This document shows positions 26,160 through 34,904 of a DNA stretch of 64,000 nt, piece by piece (position 1 is the stretch's first letter; every line of letters starts with the position of its first letter). Source of the DNA: Pseudescherichia sp031987975 (GTDB taxonomy: Bacteria > Pseudomonadota > Gammaproteobacteria > Enterobacterales > Enterobacteriaceae); the NCBI RefSeq assembly GCF_031987975.1, contig NZ_DALZYX010000004.1, positions 353,501-417,500 on the forward strand, given 5' to 3'. Both the position numbers and the translations under genes were made by a program. Under the pieces are notes generated by a model. The model had not been told where the DNA came from, made no database searches, and was given only the letters and a program-made list of their open reading frames with translations.

Positions 26160-27149
26160 ATGACACATCCTCATCAGCAGTCCCGGCAAGTTATCAGCGC
26201 TATATTGCAAAATAAGCACGCTATTGAACGCGTCTATTTTGTTGGCTGCGGCGGCTCGCTAACCGGTTTTTACCCGGCGAAGTATTTCCTCGATTGCGAG
26301 GCGAAAAAGCTGGCGGTGGGATATATCACCAGCAATGAATTTGTTCACGCCACACCGCAGGCGCTCGGTGAAAATAGTCTGGTGATCCTGGCTTCCCAGC
26401 AGGGTAATACGCCAGAAACGGTGGAGGCGGCGCGGGTGGCGCGCGCCAAAGGTGCAGCCACGGTTGGGCTGACTTTCGCCCCGGCCTCGCCGCTTTGCGA
26501 ACATAGCGATGAAGTTATTGAATATCGCTGGGCGCGCTATCCCGAAACGGTCAACCCGGCGCAGCAAAAGGCCGCTTACGGCCTGTGGCTGGCGCTTGAA
26601 CTGCTGCAACAAACCGAAGGCTATGCTCAGTATGAAAAGATGGTGAGCGCATTTGAGCAGTTTGAAAGCGTGGTACGCGAAGGGCAACGCAAGGTGCAGG
26701 AAGAGGCGCAGCGCTTCGCTCAATCTTATAAAGACGACAACGTCATTTATATGATGGGTAGCGGCCCATCGTTTGGTGCCGCGCACCAGCAGTCTATTTG
26801 CATTCTGCTGGAAATGCAGTGGATCAACTCCGCCAGCGTACACAGCGGCGAATATTTCCATGGCCCGTTTGAAATCACTGAAGCGGGCACGCCTTTTGTG
26901 CTGCTGCAAAGCGAAGGCCGCACGCGCGCGCTGGACGACCGCGCTATTCGCTTTATTCGTCAGTACGGCGGCAAGCTGCAGGTGATTGACGCCGGCGCGC
27001 TTGGCATAAACGCCCTGCCTGAAGCAGTGCGTGAATATTTCTGCGGCCTGTTCCATACCGCGCTGCTGGATGTTTATAACCTGGCGCTTTCCGAAGCGCG
27101 TCAACATCCGCTGACCACTCGTCGCTATATGTGGAAAGTGGAGTATTAA
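26160..27149 (+). CDS. gfrF: SIS-domain fructoselysine-6-phosphate deglycase
   Basis: A 329-residue SIS protein similar to FrlB, which cleaves fructoselysine 6-phosphate to glucose 6-phosphate and lysine. The phosphosugar loop GCGGSLTGFYPAKYF, ASQQGNTPETVEA and the C-terminal PLTTRRYMWKVEY are visible. The start at 26160 (MTHPHQQSRQ) follows GGAGAAGAAA; the earlier ATG at 26124 lacks a site. It lies 64 bp after gfrE and is the last gene of the operon. Confidence 0.8.
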   Translation: MTHPHQQSRQVISAILQNKHAIERVYFVGCGGSLTGFYPAKYFLDCEAKKLAVGYITSNEFVHATPQALGENSLVILASQQGNTPETVEAARVARAKGAATVGLTFAPASPLCEHSDEVIEYRWARYPETVNPAQQKAAYGLWLALELLQQTEGYAQYEKMVSAFEQFESVVREGQRKVQEEAQRFAQSYKDDNVIYMMGSGPSFGAAHQQSICILLEMQWINSASVHSGEYFHGPFEITEAGTPFVLLQSEGRTRALDDRAIRFIRQYGGKLQVIDAGALGINALPEAVREYFCGLFHTALLDVYNLALSEARQHPLTTRRYMWKVEY

Positions 27150-27156
27150 GGCTAAC

Positions 27157-27175
27157 GGGGCGGCCTGCCCGCCCC
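27157..27175. terminator. Hairpin between gfrF and gfrR
   Basis: GGGGCGG (27157-27163) and CCGCCCC (27169-27175) form a 7-bp GC stem with a 5-base loop between the converging genes, followed by ACTTT on the plus strand. It is probably a shared, weakly U-tailed terminator. Confidence 0.55.
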
Positions 27176-27179
27176 ACTT

Positions 27180-29903
27180 TCACTGGCTGAACTCCGCCAC
27201 CCGCAATTCAAAGATATCGTGGATATACCCTATCTCCGCTGTTGGCAGGGCGATGTTATAAAGCGACTTAAAGCGCTGAAAAGAGCGGTTCACCATCGCG
27301 ATAAAATCGCCATGCCGCTCGGTAAACCTGTCCAGATTGCGGTAGTGGGTTATCTCGTTGCGCATGACCAGCCGCTCAATCATACAGCTCAGGTGCACAT
27401 AAAGGCCGATAATTAAATTGTTGGAGAAGGTGAACCCCAGCGCCTGCTGCCATTCGGCGATAATCTCTTCTATATAGCTCAGCGTCTTGCTGGCGTTCAG
27501 AATGGTCAGCGAGTTGACGACATTGTGCAGCGAAAATTCACGCACCATATTCTGGTTAATGGCGTTTATCTGTTTCTCGGTTAAATAGCCGCTCAGCAGT
27601 TGGGTCAGGTTGGCATGTCCTTGCTCGCCGAGAAGCTCTTCAATTCCCATATAGGGCACCCCTTCTACCTGCGGGTCGAGCGTGCCGATAATCGCTATCA
27701 CATCGTACTGTGTAAAAAGCGCAGCGGGTTGATGCCTAAGCCGGGTAAATTCGCAGGCGATGATATTGATGTTGAAATCGGCCAGCAGGCTTTTTTCCAT
27801 CAGGCTCTTAAACTTAAATGCCGTGCCGATGCCGGTGATACAGGTCACCAGCAGCGCCTTCTCTTTTTTATGGCTGGGATAGTGAATATCCCAGCTTGAA
27901 CGGTTGAGCGGCACAATCTCTTCGGCTATCGACTCAATGCTTCTGGAAAGCGCGATTTCGCTGGCGATATTCAGCGCGAGACGCGTGGTGACGTTATCAA
28001 TGACTACCAACGGCCCGTGGATGGCGTCAAGCAGCATATCGGCTATTTCGCGGCTATAGCCCATGTCAATCAGGATCATTACGCCAGCGCTAGTGTCGGT
28101 ATGCTGTAAATAGTCAAGAATGGCGCGGCTGACATCGCTAAAGGCTACGTCCACCGGCATATCCATGGCGTGATAAATCTTCTCGCCGATAAGCCGGTTC
28201 GCCACGCTGGCGATGCTGCTGGCGGTTGAGTAGCCGTGCGCCACAATAACCGCTTTGATTTTGCTGTTAATGGTGGCATCAATGGCGTTACTGACGATAG
28301 CGGTAATCGCTACCCGATCCAGCACAGTAATTAACAGATCGTACTTCGCGACAATCACCTCAATCAGCTTTTGCGCCACCCGATGAGCGAGCCCCGCATC
28401 TTGCGTCAGCCAGGCCGACATGATCTGCTGTGAAGCATCATCCGGCTCGCGTAATGTCAGCGGCAGGCTGGTGAGGTAGCGACCGGTGAGAAAAGCGAAC
28501 TCGCCGCTCAGCGCCAGGTCGTAGTTGGCGGCGATAAGCTTGCCGGCATCTTCAATGAAACGCAGGCGCTTCTCCTGCTGCGCCATTTCGCTCTCTTTGT
28601 TCATTAGCGCATCGAGATACTGGGTGACGTTTTGATAAACCAGCTTGCCAAAAGCGCGCGAACTGATGTTCTCACGCGTGAGCTCAAGGCAAAGACCGCA
28701 AACATTGCGCGCTAAACGTTCATACTCCTGCTGCCTGCCGGGCAGCGCCGGTACTCCCTGGCTGTCGCGCAGGATGATCACTTTCTCCTGATTAAGCAGC
28801 GGCAGCAGCGGGCGGCCGGGCAGCAGCTTATCCGGAATATGTCCGGCTTTTACTTCCAGTATCCCTTCCCGCCGCAGCCCGAACGCCCAGGCGTTAGCGC
28901 AAACATTTTTAATAAGGTTCTCAAGGCCGCCTACGTTGCCCTCTACCGGCTCCTCCAGCAGCAGCTGCATAATTTCGCCATCTACGGCAAGATCGTGCTG
29001 AAGCTGGCGCGCCTGGGCCTGGAAAAAGTGCCAGATGAAGGCCATGCGCTCATACTGGCCGCGCTCCGCCACGGGCAGGATTTTCACTATCATGGGGATA
29101 CGGCGGATAAAGGTGGCCAGAAAATATTTATCCGGCTCTTCGGTTGTTGCGAAAATAAGGCGCACGCAGGCCCGTCGCTCCTGGCTGCTTTCGCCGAGTC
29201 GCCGCCATGTGCCGTTATCCATAAAGTGAAACAGTTTTTCCTGGCCTTCCGGCGTAAGCCTGTGCACCTCATCAATAAACAGTACGCCGCCGTCGCTTGC
29301 TTCAATCAGCCCCTCGACGTTTTTGTCCGCTCCGGTAAAAGCGCCTTTAACATGCCCAAAAAGCTTGGAAGTGAGCAGCTCAGGGTTATTGGCGTATTCC
29401 GCACAGTTAAAAACCTGAAAAGGGGCGTTGGGCGTAAGAATGTGCTGCTCAATAGCGTAGCGCCAGAGGCGGCCAGCCAGAAAGCTTTTACCGGTGCCCG
29501 TGGGGCCTTTTAGCAGTACCGGCAAACCGCTACCGGGGTAGCTGATGGCCGCTTTGCACTGGCGAATCGCCTCCTGCAGGCTGCCCTGTGCGCCAATCAG
29601 GGTTTCCAGACTATCCTGTCGGTCTTCCAGAAGGCCAGCAAGCGAGGCGTATTCCATCTGGCGCACCGCCAGGCCATGCCGCTCCCGCAACTGCCTCACC
29701 GGCAGAAAAAGAACGGGGCGGCTGTTTATCTTTATTACTCGCTGTTCGCGGTGCAGGTTATTCAGATGATGGCTGACAATGTTTCGCTTCTGACGAAAGT
29801 GGCTGGCGATCTGCATAGCGCTAAAATCGCTGGTCTCTGCCGCTGTTAATTGTCGCAGGCCGCATTCCTTTTCAAGCCATTGAAATATCACATCCTTATT
29901 CAT
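27180..29903 (-). CDS. gfrR: LevR-type sigma54-dependent activator of the gfr operon
   Basis: A 907-residue regulator combining DNA binding, sigma54 activation and PTS sensing. In order: N-terminal winged HTH; AAA+ domain (about 90-330) with Walker A GPTGTGKS, the sigma54-contact loop GAFTGAD and Walker B LFIDEV; PTS-regulation domain; IIA-Man-like domain with IVAHGYSTAS; IIB-Gat-like segment LLVTCITGIGTAFK; and a C-terminal PRD with YVHLSCMIERL. Phosphorylation by HPr and by GfrB probably sets its activity. The start at 29903 was preferred; the TTG 21 bases upstream overlaps the ribosome site. It is convergent with gfrABCDEF. Confidence 0.85.
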   Translation of the reverse strand: MNKDVIFQWLEKECGLRQLTAAETSDFSAMQIASHFRQKRNIVSHHLNNLHREQRVIKINSRPVLFLPVRQLRERHGLAVRQMEYASLAGLLEDRQDSLETLIGAQGSLQEAIRQCKAAISYPGSGLPVLLKGPTGTGKSFLAGRLWRYAIEQHILTPNAPFQVFNCAEYANNPELLTSKLFGHVKGAFTGADKNVEGLIEASDGGVLFIDEVHRLTPEGQEKLFHFMDNGTWRRLGESSQERRACVRLIFATTEEPDKYFLATFIRRIPMIVKILPVAERGQYERMAFIWHFFQAQARQLQHDLAVDGEIMQLLLEEPVEGNVGGLENLIKNVCANAWAFGLRREGILEVKAGHIPDKLLPGRPLLPLLNQEKVIILRDSQGVPALPGRQQEYERLARNVCGLCLELTRENISSRAFGKLVYQNVTQYLDALMNKESEMAQQEKRLRFIEDAGKLIAANYDLALSGEFAFLTGRYLTSLPLTLREPDDASQQIMSAWLTQDAGLAHRVAQKLIEVIVAKYDLLITVLDRVAITAIVSNAIDATINSKIKAVIVAHGYSTASSIASVANRLIGEKIYHAMDMPVDVAFSDVSRAILDYLQHTDTSAGVMILIDMGYSREIADMLLDAIHGPLVVIDNVTTRLALNIASEIALSRSIESIAEEIVPLNRSSWDIHYPSHKKEKALLVTCITGIGTAFKFKSLMEKSLLADFNINIIACEFTRLRHQPAALFTQYDVIAIIGTLDPQVEGVPYMGIEELLGEQGHANLTQLLSGYLTEKQINAINQNMVREFSLHNVVNSLTILNASKTLSYIEEIIAEWQQALGFTFSNNLIIGLYVHLSCMIERLVMRNEITHYRNLDRFTERHGDFIAMVNRSFQRFKSLYNIALPTAEIGYIHDIFELRVAEFSQ

Positions 29904-30050
29904 GAATCTGAAAGCTCCGTTCAATCACAGGGTTTCCTAACATAGCCAGAATGTTGCATGAAAAATAGCCTTCCCGTGGCAAAAACGGGCGAAAGTTCAA
30001 AGGAAAAATGAATGGTTACCGCAACGGCGCTGGTTTATGGGAAAAGACGC

Positions 30051-30090
30051 ATAAAAAAAGCGCCCCTGGCCCGACAGACCAGAGACGCTT
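30051..30090 (-). terminator. Terminator of the pst-phoU operon
   Basis: On the minus strand AGCGTCTCTGG pairs with CCAGGGGCGCT and is followed by seven T residues, 40 bp past the phoU stop. Confidence 0.8.
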
Positions 30091-30130
30091 ATTCTTAAAG
30101 CGCGGCCGCTATTAGCCACGCGCGTTGTCA

Positions 30131-30856
30131 TTACTCTTTCGGATCTTTCCCCGCCAGCAGCTTGTCCAGCTCGTCGCCGCCAACGTGGCGGAAATCCTGG
30201 CCCTTCACGAAGTAGAAGATGTATTCGCAGATGTTCTGGCAGCGGTCGCCGATACGCTCGATAGAGCGGGCGCAGAACAGCGCGGTCAGTACGCTTGGGA
30301 TGGTACGCGAATCTTCCATCATGTAGGTCATCAGCTGACGCACAATGCCTTCGTACTCCTGATCCACCTTCTTGTCTTCACGGTAGATACGTACCGCTTC
30401 ATCAAGATCCATCCGTGCAAAGGCGTCCAGCACGTCGTGCAGCATCTGCACCGTATGGCGGCCCAGCGACTCCAGGCTCACCAGCAGGGGCTGGTGCTGC
30501 TGGGAGAACTTCTCCAGCGCCGTGCGGCAGATTTTATCCGCGACGTCACCGATACGCTCCAGCTCAGCGATGGTTTTGATGATCGCCATCACCAGACGCA
30601 GGTCGCTCGCCGTCGGCTGGCGCTTGGCGATGATGCGCACGCAGGCCTCGTCGATCGCCACTTCCATCATGTTGACCTGATGGTCACCGGCAACAACGCG
30701 CTTGGCCAGCTCGCTGTCTTGATTGTGCATGGCGGTGATCGCGTCAGAGAGCTGCTGCTCTACCATTCCACCCATGGTCATCACCTGGGTGCGAATGCTC
30801 TCCAGCTCGGCGTTAAACTGGCCGGAGATATGTTTATTAAGATTGAGATTGTCCAT
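30131..30856 (-). CDS. phoU: Phosphate signalling protein PhoU
   Basis: A 241-residue, all-helical protein made of two similar three-helix bundles, each with a metal-binding E(D)xxxD motif (ELERIGDVADKIC, SIERIGDRCQNIC). It links the PstSCAB transporter to the PhoR kinase and damps the Pho response when phosphate is plentiful. The ATG at 30856 gives the E. coli length; an in-frame GTG/ATG farther up adds 6 unsupported residues. It follows pstB by 14 bp. Confidence 0.97.
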   Translation of the reverse strand: MDNLNLNKHISGQFNAELESIRTQVMTMGGMVEQQLSDAITAMHNQDSELAKRVVAGDHQVNMMEVAIDEACVRIIAKRQPTASDLRLVMAIIKTIAELERIGDVADKICRTALEKFSQQHQPLLVSLESLGRHTVQMLHDVLDAFARMDLDEAVRIYREDKKVDQEYEGIVRQLMTYMMEDSRTIPSVLTALFCARSIERIGDRCQNICEYIFYFVKGQDFRHVGGDELDKLLAGKDPKE

Positions 30857-30870
30857 GGCGCACTCCTGAA

Positions 30871-31644
30871 TCAACCGTAACGGCCGGTGATATAGTCTTC
30901 TGTTTGCTTCTTCGCGGGTTTGGTGAACAGATCGTCCGTGTTGCTGAACTCAATCAACTCGCCCAGATACATAAAGGCCGTATGGTCGGAGCAACGCGCA
31001 GCCTGCTGCATGTTGTGGGTCACGATCACCACGGTGTAATCCTGCTTCAGCTCGGTGATCAGCTCTTCAATACGCCCGGTAGAGATAGGGTCGAGGGCTG
31101 AACACGGCTCATCCAGCAGCAGCACTTCCGGACGAATGGCGATACCCCGCGCAATGCACAGTCGTTGCTGCTGACCACCGGAGAGAGAGTATCCGCTCTG
31201 GTGCAGTTTATCTTTGGTTTCGTTCCAGAGTGCGGCCTTGGTCAATGCCCACTGCACGCGCTCGTCCATGTCGGCGCGGGAGAGCTTCTCAAACAGGCGC
31301 ACGCCGAAAGCGATGTTGTCATAGATAGACATCGGGAACGGCGTCGGCTTCTGGAAGACCATCCCGACTTTGGCACGCAGCAGGGCAATATCCTGGCTGT
31401 GGGTGAGGATGTTCTCGCCATCCAGCAGAATTTCACCCTCGGCACGCTGTTCCGGATAGAGAGAGTACATTTTGTTAAAGGTACGCAGCAGGGTGGATTT
31501 ACCGCAGCCTGACGGGCCGATAAATGCCGTTACCTGATTCTTCGCGATATCCAGATTGATGTTTTTCAGGGCGTGGAACTTCCCGTAGTAGAAGTTCAAA
31601 TCACGAACCTGGATCTTGCCGGAGGTGGTTTCAACCATACTCAT
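30871..31644 (-). CDS. pstB: Phosphate ABC transporter ATPase PstB
   Basis: The 257-residue ATP-hydrolysing subunit of the high-affinity phosphate importer. Walker A is GPSGCGKST, the Q-loop FQKPTPFPMSIYDN, the ABC signature LSGGQQQRL and Walker B EVLLLDEPCSALD, followed by the H-loop VIVTHNMQQA. It is dimeric on the cytoplasmic face of PstA/PstC. Confidence 0.98.
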   Translation of the reverse strand: MSMVETTSGKIQVRDLNFYYGKFHALKNINLDIAKNQVTAFIGPSGCGKSTLLRTFNKMYSLYPEQRAEGEILLDGENILTHSQDIALLRAKVGMVFQKPTPFPMSIYDNIAFGVRLFEKLSRADMDERVQWALTKAALWNETKDKLHQSGYSLSGGQQQRLCIARGIAIRPEVLLLDEPCSALDPISTGRIEELITELKQDYTVVIVTHNMQQAARCSDHTAFMYLGELIEFSNTDDLFTKPAKKQTEDYITGRYG

Positions 31645-31692
31645 TTTACTCTTTTCCTCAATCGGGCGCGGCCGGAGCCACGCCGCCTAATT

Positions 31693-32580
31693 TTAACCGT
31701 TCTTCTTCGCGAAGATAACGCGTGCCAGGATGTTCAGCAGCAGCACGCACAGGGTAATCAGCAGTACGCCAGCCCATGCCAGCTGTTGCCACTCGGCAAA
31801 CGGGCTCATGGCAAACTTAAATATGGTGACCGGCAGGTTCGCGATAGGCTGCATCATGTCCGTGCTCCAGAACTGGTTGGAGAGGGAGGTGAAGAGCAGC
31901 GGCGCGGTTTCGCCGGCGATACGCGCCACCGCCAGCAGCACGCCGGTCAGGATGCCGGAGATAGAGGCCTTCAGCGTAATCGCGGAGATCATCTTCCACT
32001 TCGGCGTGCCCAGCGCATAGGCAGCTTCACGCAGGCTATCCGGCACCAGCTTCAGCATGTTCTCGGTGGTACGGATAACGATCGGCACCTGCAGCAGCGC
32101 CAGCGCAATCACGCCCGCCCAGCCGGAGAAGTGCTCCATCTGAGCCACCACGATGGTGTAGACAAACAGACCCACCACGATAGAGGGCGCGGAGAGCAGA
32201 ATATCGTTAATAAAGCGGATCACCTCTGCCAGCCAGGACTTACGTCCATACTCCGCGAGGTAGATGCCCGCCATAATGCCGAGCGGGGTACCAAACACGG
32301 TCGCCCAGAGGATCAGCAGGCCGCTGCCCGCCAGGGCGTTCGCCAGCCCACCGCCTGCGGTGTTTGGCGGCGGCGTCATCTCGGTGAACAGCGCCAGCGA
32401 CATACCGTCGATGCCGCGGGTCACGGTAGAGAAGAGGATCCAGATCAGCCAGAAGAGACCAAACGCCATGGTTGCCAGCGACAGCGTTAGCGCGATGCGG
32501 TTTTTCATCCGGCGCTTAGCCTGCATTTTACGGCGCGACTCGGCCAGCTCAGTCGTGGTTTGCATTTCGAGCGTAGCCAT
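31693..32580 (-). CDS. pstA: Phosphate ABC transporter permease PstA
   Basis: A 295-residue inner-membrane permease with about six helices. The ABC-coupling loop EAAYALGTPKWKMISAITL (the EAA motif) lies near residue 200. Its start shares one base with the pstC stop, and pstB follows after 48 bp. Confidence 0.97.
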   Translation of the reverse strand: MATLEMQTTTELAESRRKMQAKRRMKNRIALTLSLATMAFGLFWLIWILFSTVTRGIDGMSLALFTEMTPPPNTAGGGLANALAGSGLLILWATVFGTPLGIMAGIYLAEYGRKSWLAEVIRFINDILLSAPSIVVGLFVYTIVVAQMEHFSGWAGVIALALLQVPIVIRTTENMLKLVPDSLREAAYALGTPKWKMISAITLKASISGILTGVLLAVARIAGETAPLLFTSLSNQFWSTDMMQPIANLPVTIFKFAMSPFAEWQQLAWAGVLLITLCVLLLNILARVIFAKKNG

Positions 32581-33539
32581 TAGCGTGCCCCCTCGTTTTT
32601 CGCCAGACGCAGGATCATCACTTTCGAAATCGCCAGCACGATGAAGGTGATCACAAACAGGATCAGGCCCAGCTCCATCAGCGCGGCGACGTGCAGCCCG
32701 GACTCCGCTTCGGCAAATTCGTTGGCCAGCGCAGAGGTGATGCTGTTGCCCGGCATATAGAGTGAGGCGCTGTCGAGCTGGTAGGTGTTACCGATGATAA
32801 AGGTCACCGCCATGGTTTCACCCAGCGCACGGCCCAGGCCAAGCATCACCCCGCCAATAACGCCGTTTTTGGTGAACGGCAGTACGATGCGCCAGATCAC
32901 CTCCCAGGTCGTGCAGCCGATGCCGTAGGCCGACTCTTTCATCATCACCGGGGTCTGTTCAAACACGTCGCGCATTACCGAGGCAATGTACGGAATGATC
33001 ATGATGGCGAGGATAATGCCCGCAGCGAGGATACCAATACCAAACGCCGGGCCAGAGAAAAGTGCGCCGACAAACGGAATGGCGGAGAGCACGTTGCCCA
33101 CCGGCTCCTGGAAATAAGTGGCAAACAGCGGAGCGAAGATAAACAGCCCCCACATGCCGTAAACGATACTGGGGATAGCGGCGAGCAGCTCAATGGCGAT
33201 ACCCAGCGGACGCTTCAGCCAGCCGGGAGCCAGCTCCGTCAGGAACAGCGCGATACCAAAACTCACCGGGACGGCGATTAGCAGCGCGATAAATGAGGTC
33301 ACCAGCGTGCCGTAGATCGGCACCAGCGCGCCGTAAATATCGTTCGGTGCGTCCCACTCTTTGGTCCACAGGAAGGAGAAACCAAATTTCTGGATGCTTG
33401 GCCAGGAGGAGACAATCAGCGAAATGATGATGCCGCCGAGCAGCAATAGCACAATCAGCGCAGCCAGTTTGACCAGCGCGCCGAAGATCATGTCACCTTG
33501 TTTACCCGGTGGGTTAAAAGCAGGCTTGGTTGCAGCCAT
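32580..33539 (-). CDS. pstC: Phosphate ABC transporter permease PstC
   Basis: The partner permease of PstA, 319 residues. A cytoplasmic N-terminus is followed by six membrane helices, and the coupling motif is KESAYGIGCTTWEVIWRIVLP. The gap to pstS (126 bp) contains paired REP-like hairpins, which may protect the abundant pstS message from decay. Confidence 0.97.
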   Translation of the reverse strand: MAATKPAFNPPGKQGDMIFGALVKLAALIVLLLLGGIIISLIVSSWPSIQKFGFSFLWTKEWDAPNDIYGALVPIYGTLVTSFIALLIAVPVSFGIALFLTELAPGWLKRPLGIAIELLAAIPSIVYGMWGLFIFAPLFATYFQEPVGNVLSAIPFVGALFSGPAFGIGILAAGIILAIMIIPYIASVMRDVFEQTPVMMKESAYGIGCTTWEVIWRIVLPFTKNGVIGGVMLGLGRALGETMAVTFIIGNTYQLDSASLYMPGNSITSALANEFAEAESGLHVAALMELGLILFVITFIVLAISKVMILRLAKNEGAR

Positions 33540-33573
33540 AAATTACTCTTCTGTTATGTACGTCTTACGAATT

Positions 33574-33646
33574 TGCCCGGTGGCGCGAACGCTTACCGGG
33601 CCTACAGTTTTTATCCGTAGGGCGGGAAGCCTACGCCACCCGCCAT
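33574..33646. repeat. Two REP-like hairpins between pstS and pstC
   Basis: First unit: GCCCGGT (33575-33581) pairs with ACCGGGC (33595-33601) and is followed by CTACA. Second unit: GGCGGG (33621-33626) pairs with CCCGCC (33639-33644) in the opposite sense. The pairing and layout fit a BIME made of two facing REP units. Confidence 0.7.
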
Positions 33647-33665
33647 CTTCGTCAAAAAGATCCTG

Positions 33666-34706
33666 TTAGTACAGCGCTTTACCGCTGCTGTCTTTCACAT
33701 TCGTTTTCCACGCGGCACGCACCTGCTCAACCACACTGTCCGGCAGGGTTGCATAATCCAGATCGTTAGCCTGCTTCGCACCGTCTTTGTATGCCCAGTC
33801 AAAGAACTTCAGCACTTCAGCGCCCTGCTCAGGTTTCTTCTGCTCTTTGTGGATCAGGATGAAGGTGGTGGAGGTGATTGGCCACGCGTCGTCACCCTTC
33901 TGGTTGGTCAGGTCCTGAGCGAAGCTTTTGCTCCAGTCCACGCCTTTCGCGGCGTTAGAGAAACTCTCTTCGGTCGGAGAGACGGGTTTGCCATCGGCAG
34001 AGATCAGCTTGGTGTAGGCCAGGTTGTTCTGCTTAGCGTAGGCGTACTCCACGTAGCCGATAGAGCCAGGCAGACGCTGTACGAACGCGGCGATACCGTC
34101 GTTACCTTTACCGCCCAGACCGGTCGGCCAGTTTACGGTAGAGCCAGAACCGATTTTCGATTTCCACTCTTCGTTCACTTTTGCCAGGTAGCTGGTGAAG
34201 ACGAAGGAAGTACCGGAGCCGTCAGCACGACGAACCACAGCGATATTCTGTGAAGGCAGCTTCATGCCTGGGTTGAGCTTAGCGATCGCTTCGTCATCCC
34301 ATTTTTTGATTTTGCCCAGGTAGATGTCACCCAGCGTTTTACCATCCAGCACCAGCTCACCGGATTTTACGCCTGGCAGGTTAACCGCCAACACGACGCC
34401 ACCGATAACGGTCGGGAACTGGAACAGGCCTTCCTGGTTCAGTTTCTCGTCAGACAGCGGAGCATCAGATGCACCAAAGTCTACGGTGTTAGCAGTGATC
34501 TGCTTCACGCCGCCGGAAGAGCCGATACCCTGGTAGTTAACTTTGCTACCGGTCTCTTTCTGATAGGTATCCGCCCATTTGGCATACACTGGCGCTGGGA
34601 AGGTTGCACCCGCGCCGGTCAGGCTTGCCGCTGCGTTAACAGCGAAAGCGCTCAGGGATAAGGTCGCGGCGACAACAGTAGCGACAGTGGTACGCATGAC
34701 TTTCAT
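33666..34706 (-). CDS. pstS: Periplasmic phosphate-binding protein PstS
   Basis: The 346-residue periplasmic receptor that delivers phosphate to PstC/PstA. A 25-residue Sec signal peptide (MKVMRTTVATVVAATLSLSA, ending VNAA) is followed by ASLTGAGATFPAPVYAKW. Phosphate-binding loops GIGSSGGVKQI, DFGASDAPLS and RRADGSGTSFVF are intact. The start at 34706 follows the Pho boxes; the long frame to 34766 would run into them. Confidence 0.98.
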   Translation of the reverse strand: MKVMRTTVATVVAATLSLSAFAVNAAASLTGAGATFPAPVYAKWADTYQKETGSKVNYQGIGSSGGVKQITANTVDFGASDAPLSDEKLNQEGLFQFPTVIGGVVLAVNLPGVKSGELVLDGKTLGDIYLGKIKKWDDEAIAKLNPGMKLPSQNIAVVRRADGSGTSFVFTSYLAKVNEEWKSKIGSGSTVNWPTGLGGKGNDGIAAFVQRLPGSIGYVEYAYAKQNNLAYTKLISADGKPVSPTEESFSNAAKGVDWSKSFAQDLTNQKGDDAWPITSTTFILIHKEQKKPEQGAEVLKFFDWAYKDGAKQANDLDYATLPDSVVEQVRAAWKTNVKDSSGKALY

Positions 34707-34770
34707 AATGTCTCCTGAGGGATCGTAAATCGTTGTTTGGTTTCTACGATATGCAAAATAGGACAACCAG

Positions 34771-34810
34771 GTGACAGTTAAATGTACGTATTATGACATT
34801 TTTATGACAG
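34771..34810 (-). promoter_or_regulatory. Tandem Pho boxes of pstS
   Basis: On the minus strand, CTGTCATAAAAATGTCAT (34810-34793) is followed after 4 bp by CGTACATTTAACTGTCAC (34788-34771). These give four 7-bp repeats spaced by 11 bp, the arrangement bound by phosphorylated PhoB at E. coli pstS, and they end about 65 bp before the start codon. Confidence 0.9.
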
Positions 34811-34868
34811 GCGTTTATTTGACCGAAAATAGTCTATGGATTGTTTAAAAATAGCACAATGAGGAGAG

Positions 34869-34894
34869 ACGTCCCGCCGGTAGCGACGGGACGT
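34869..34894. terminator. Hairpin downstream of glmS (attTn7 region)
   Basis: ACGTCCCG (34869-34876) and CGGGACGT (34887-34894) form a perfect 8-bp stem with a 10-base loop, 11 bp after the glmS stop. No immediate T-run follows on the minus strand. By analogy with E. coli, the Tn7 insertion point would fall about 25 bp past the stop, inside this loop; no transposon is present. Confidence 0.6.
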
Positions 34895-34904
34895 AAGAGG
34901 AAGA

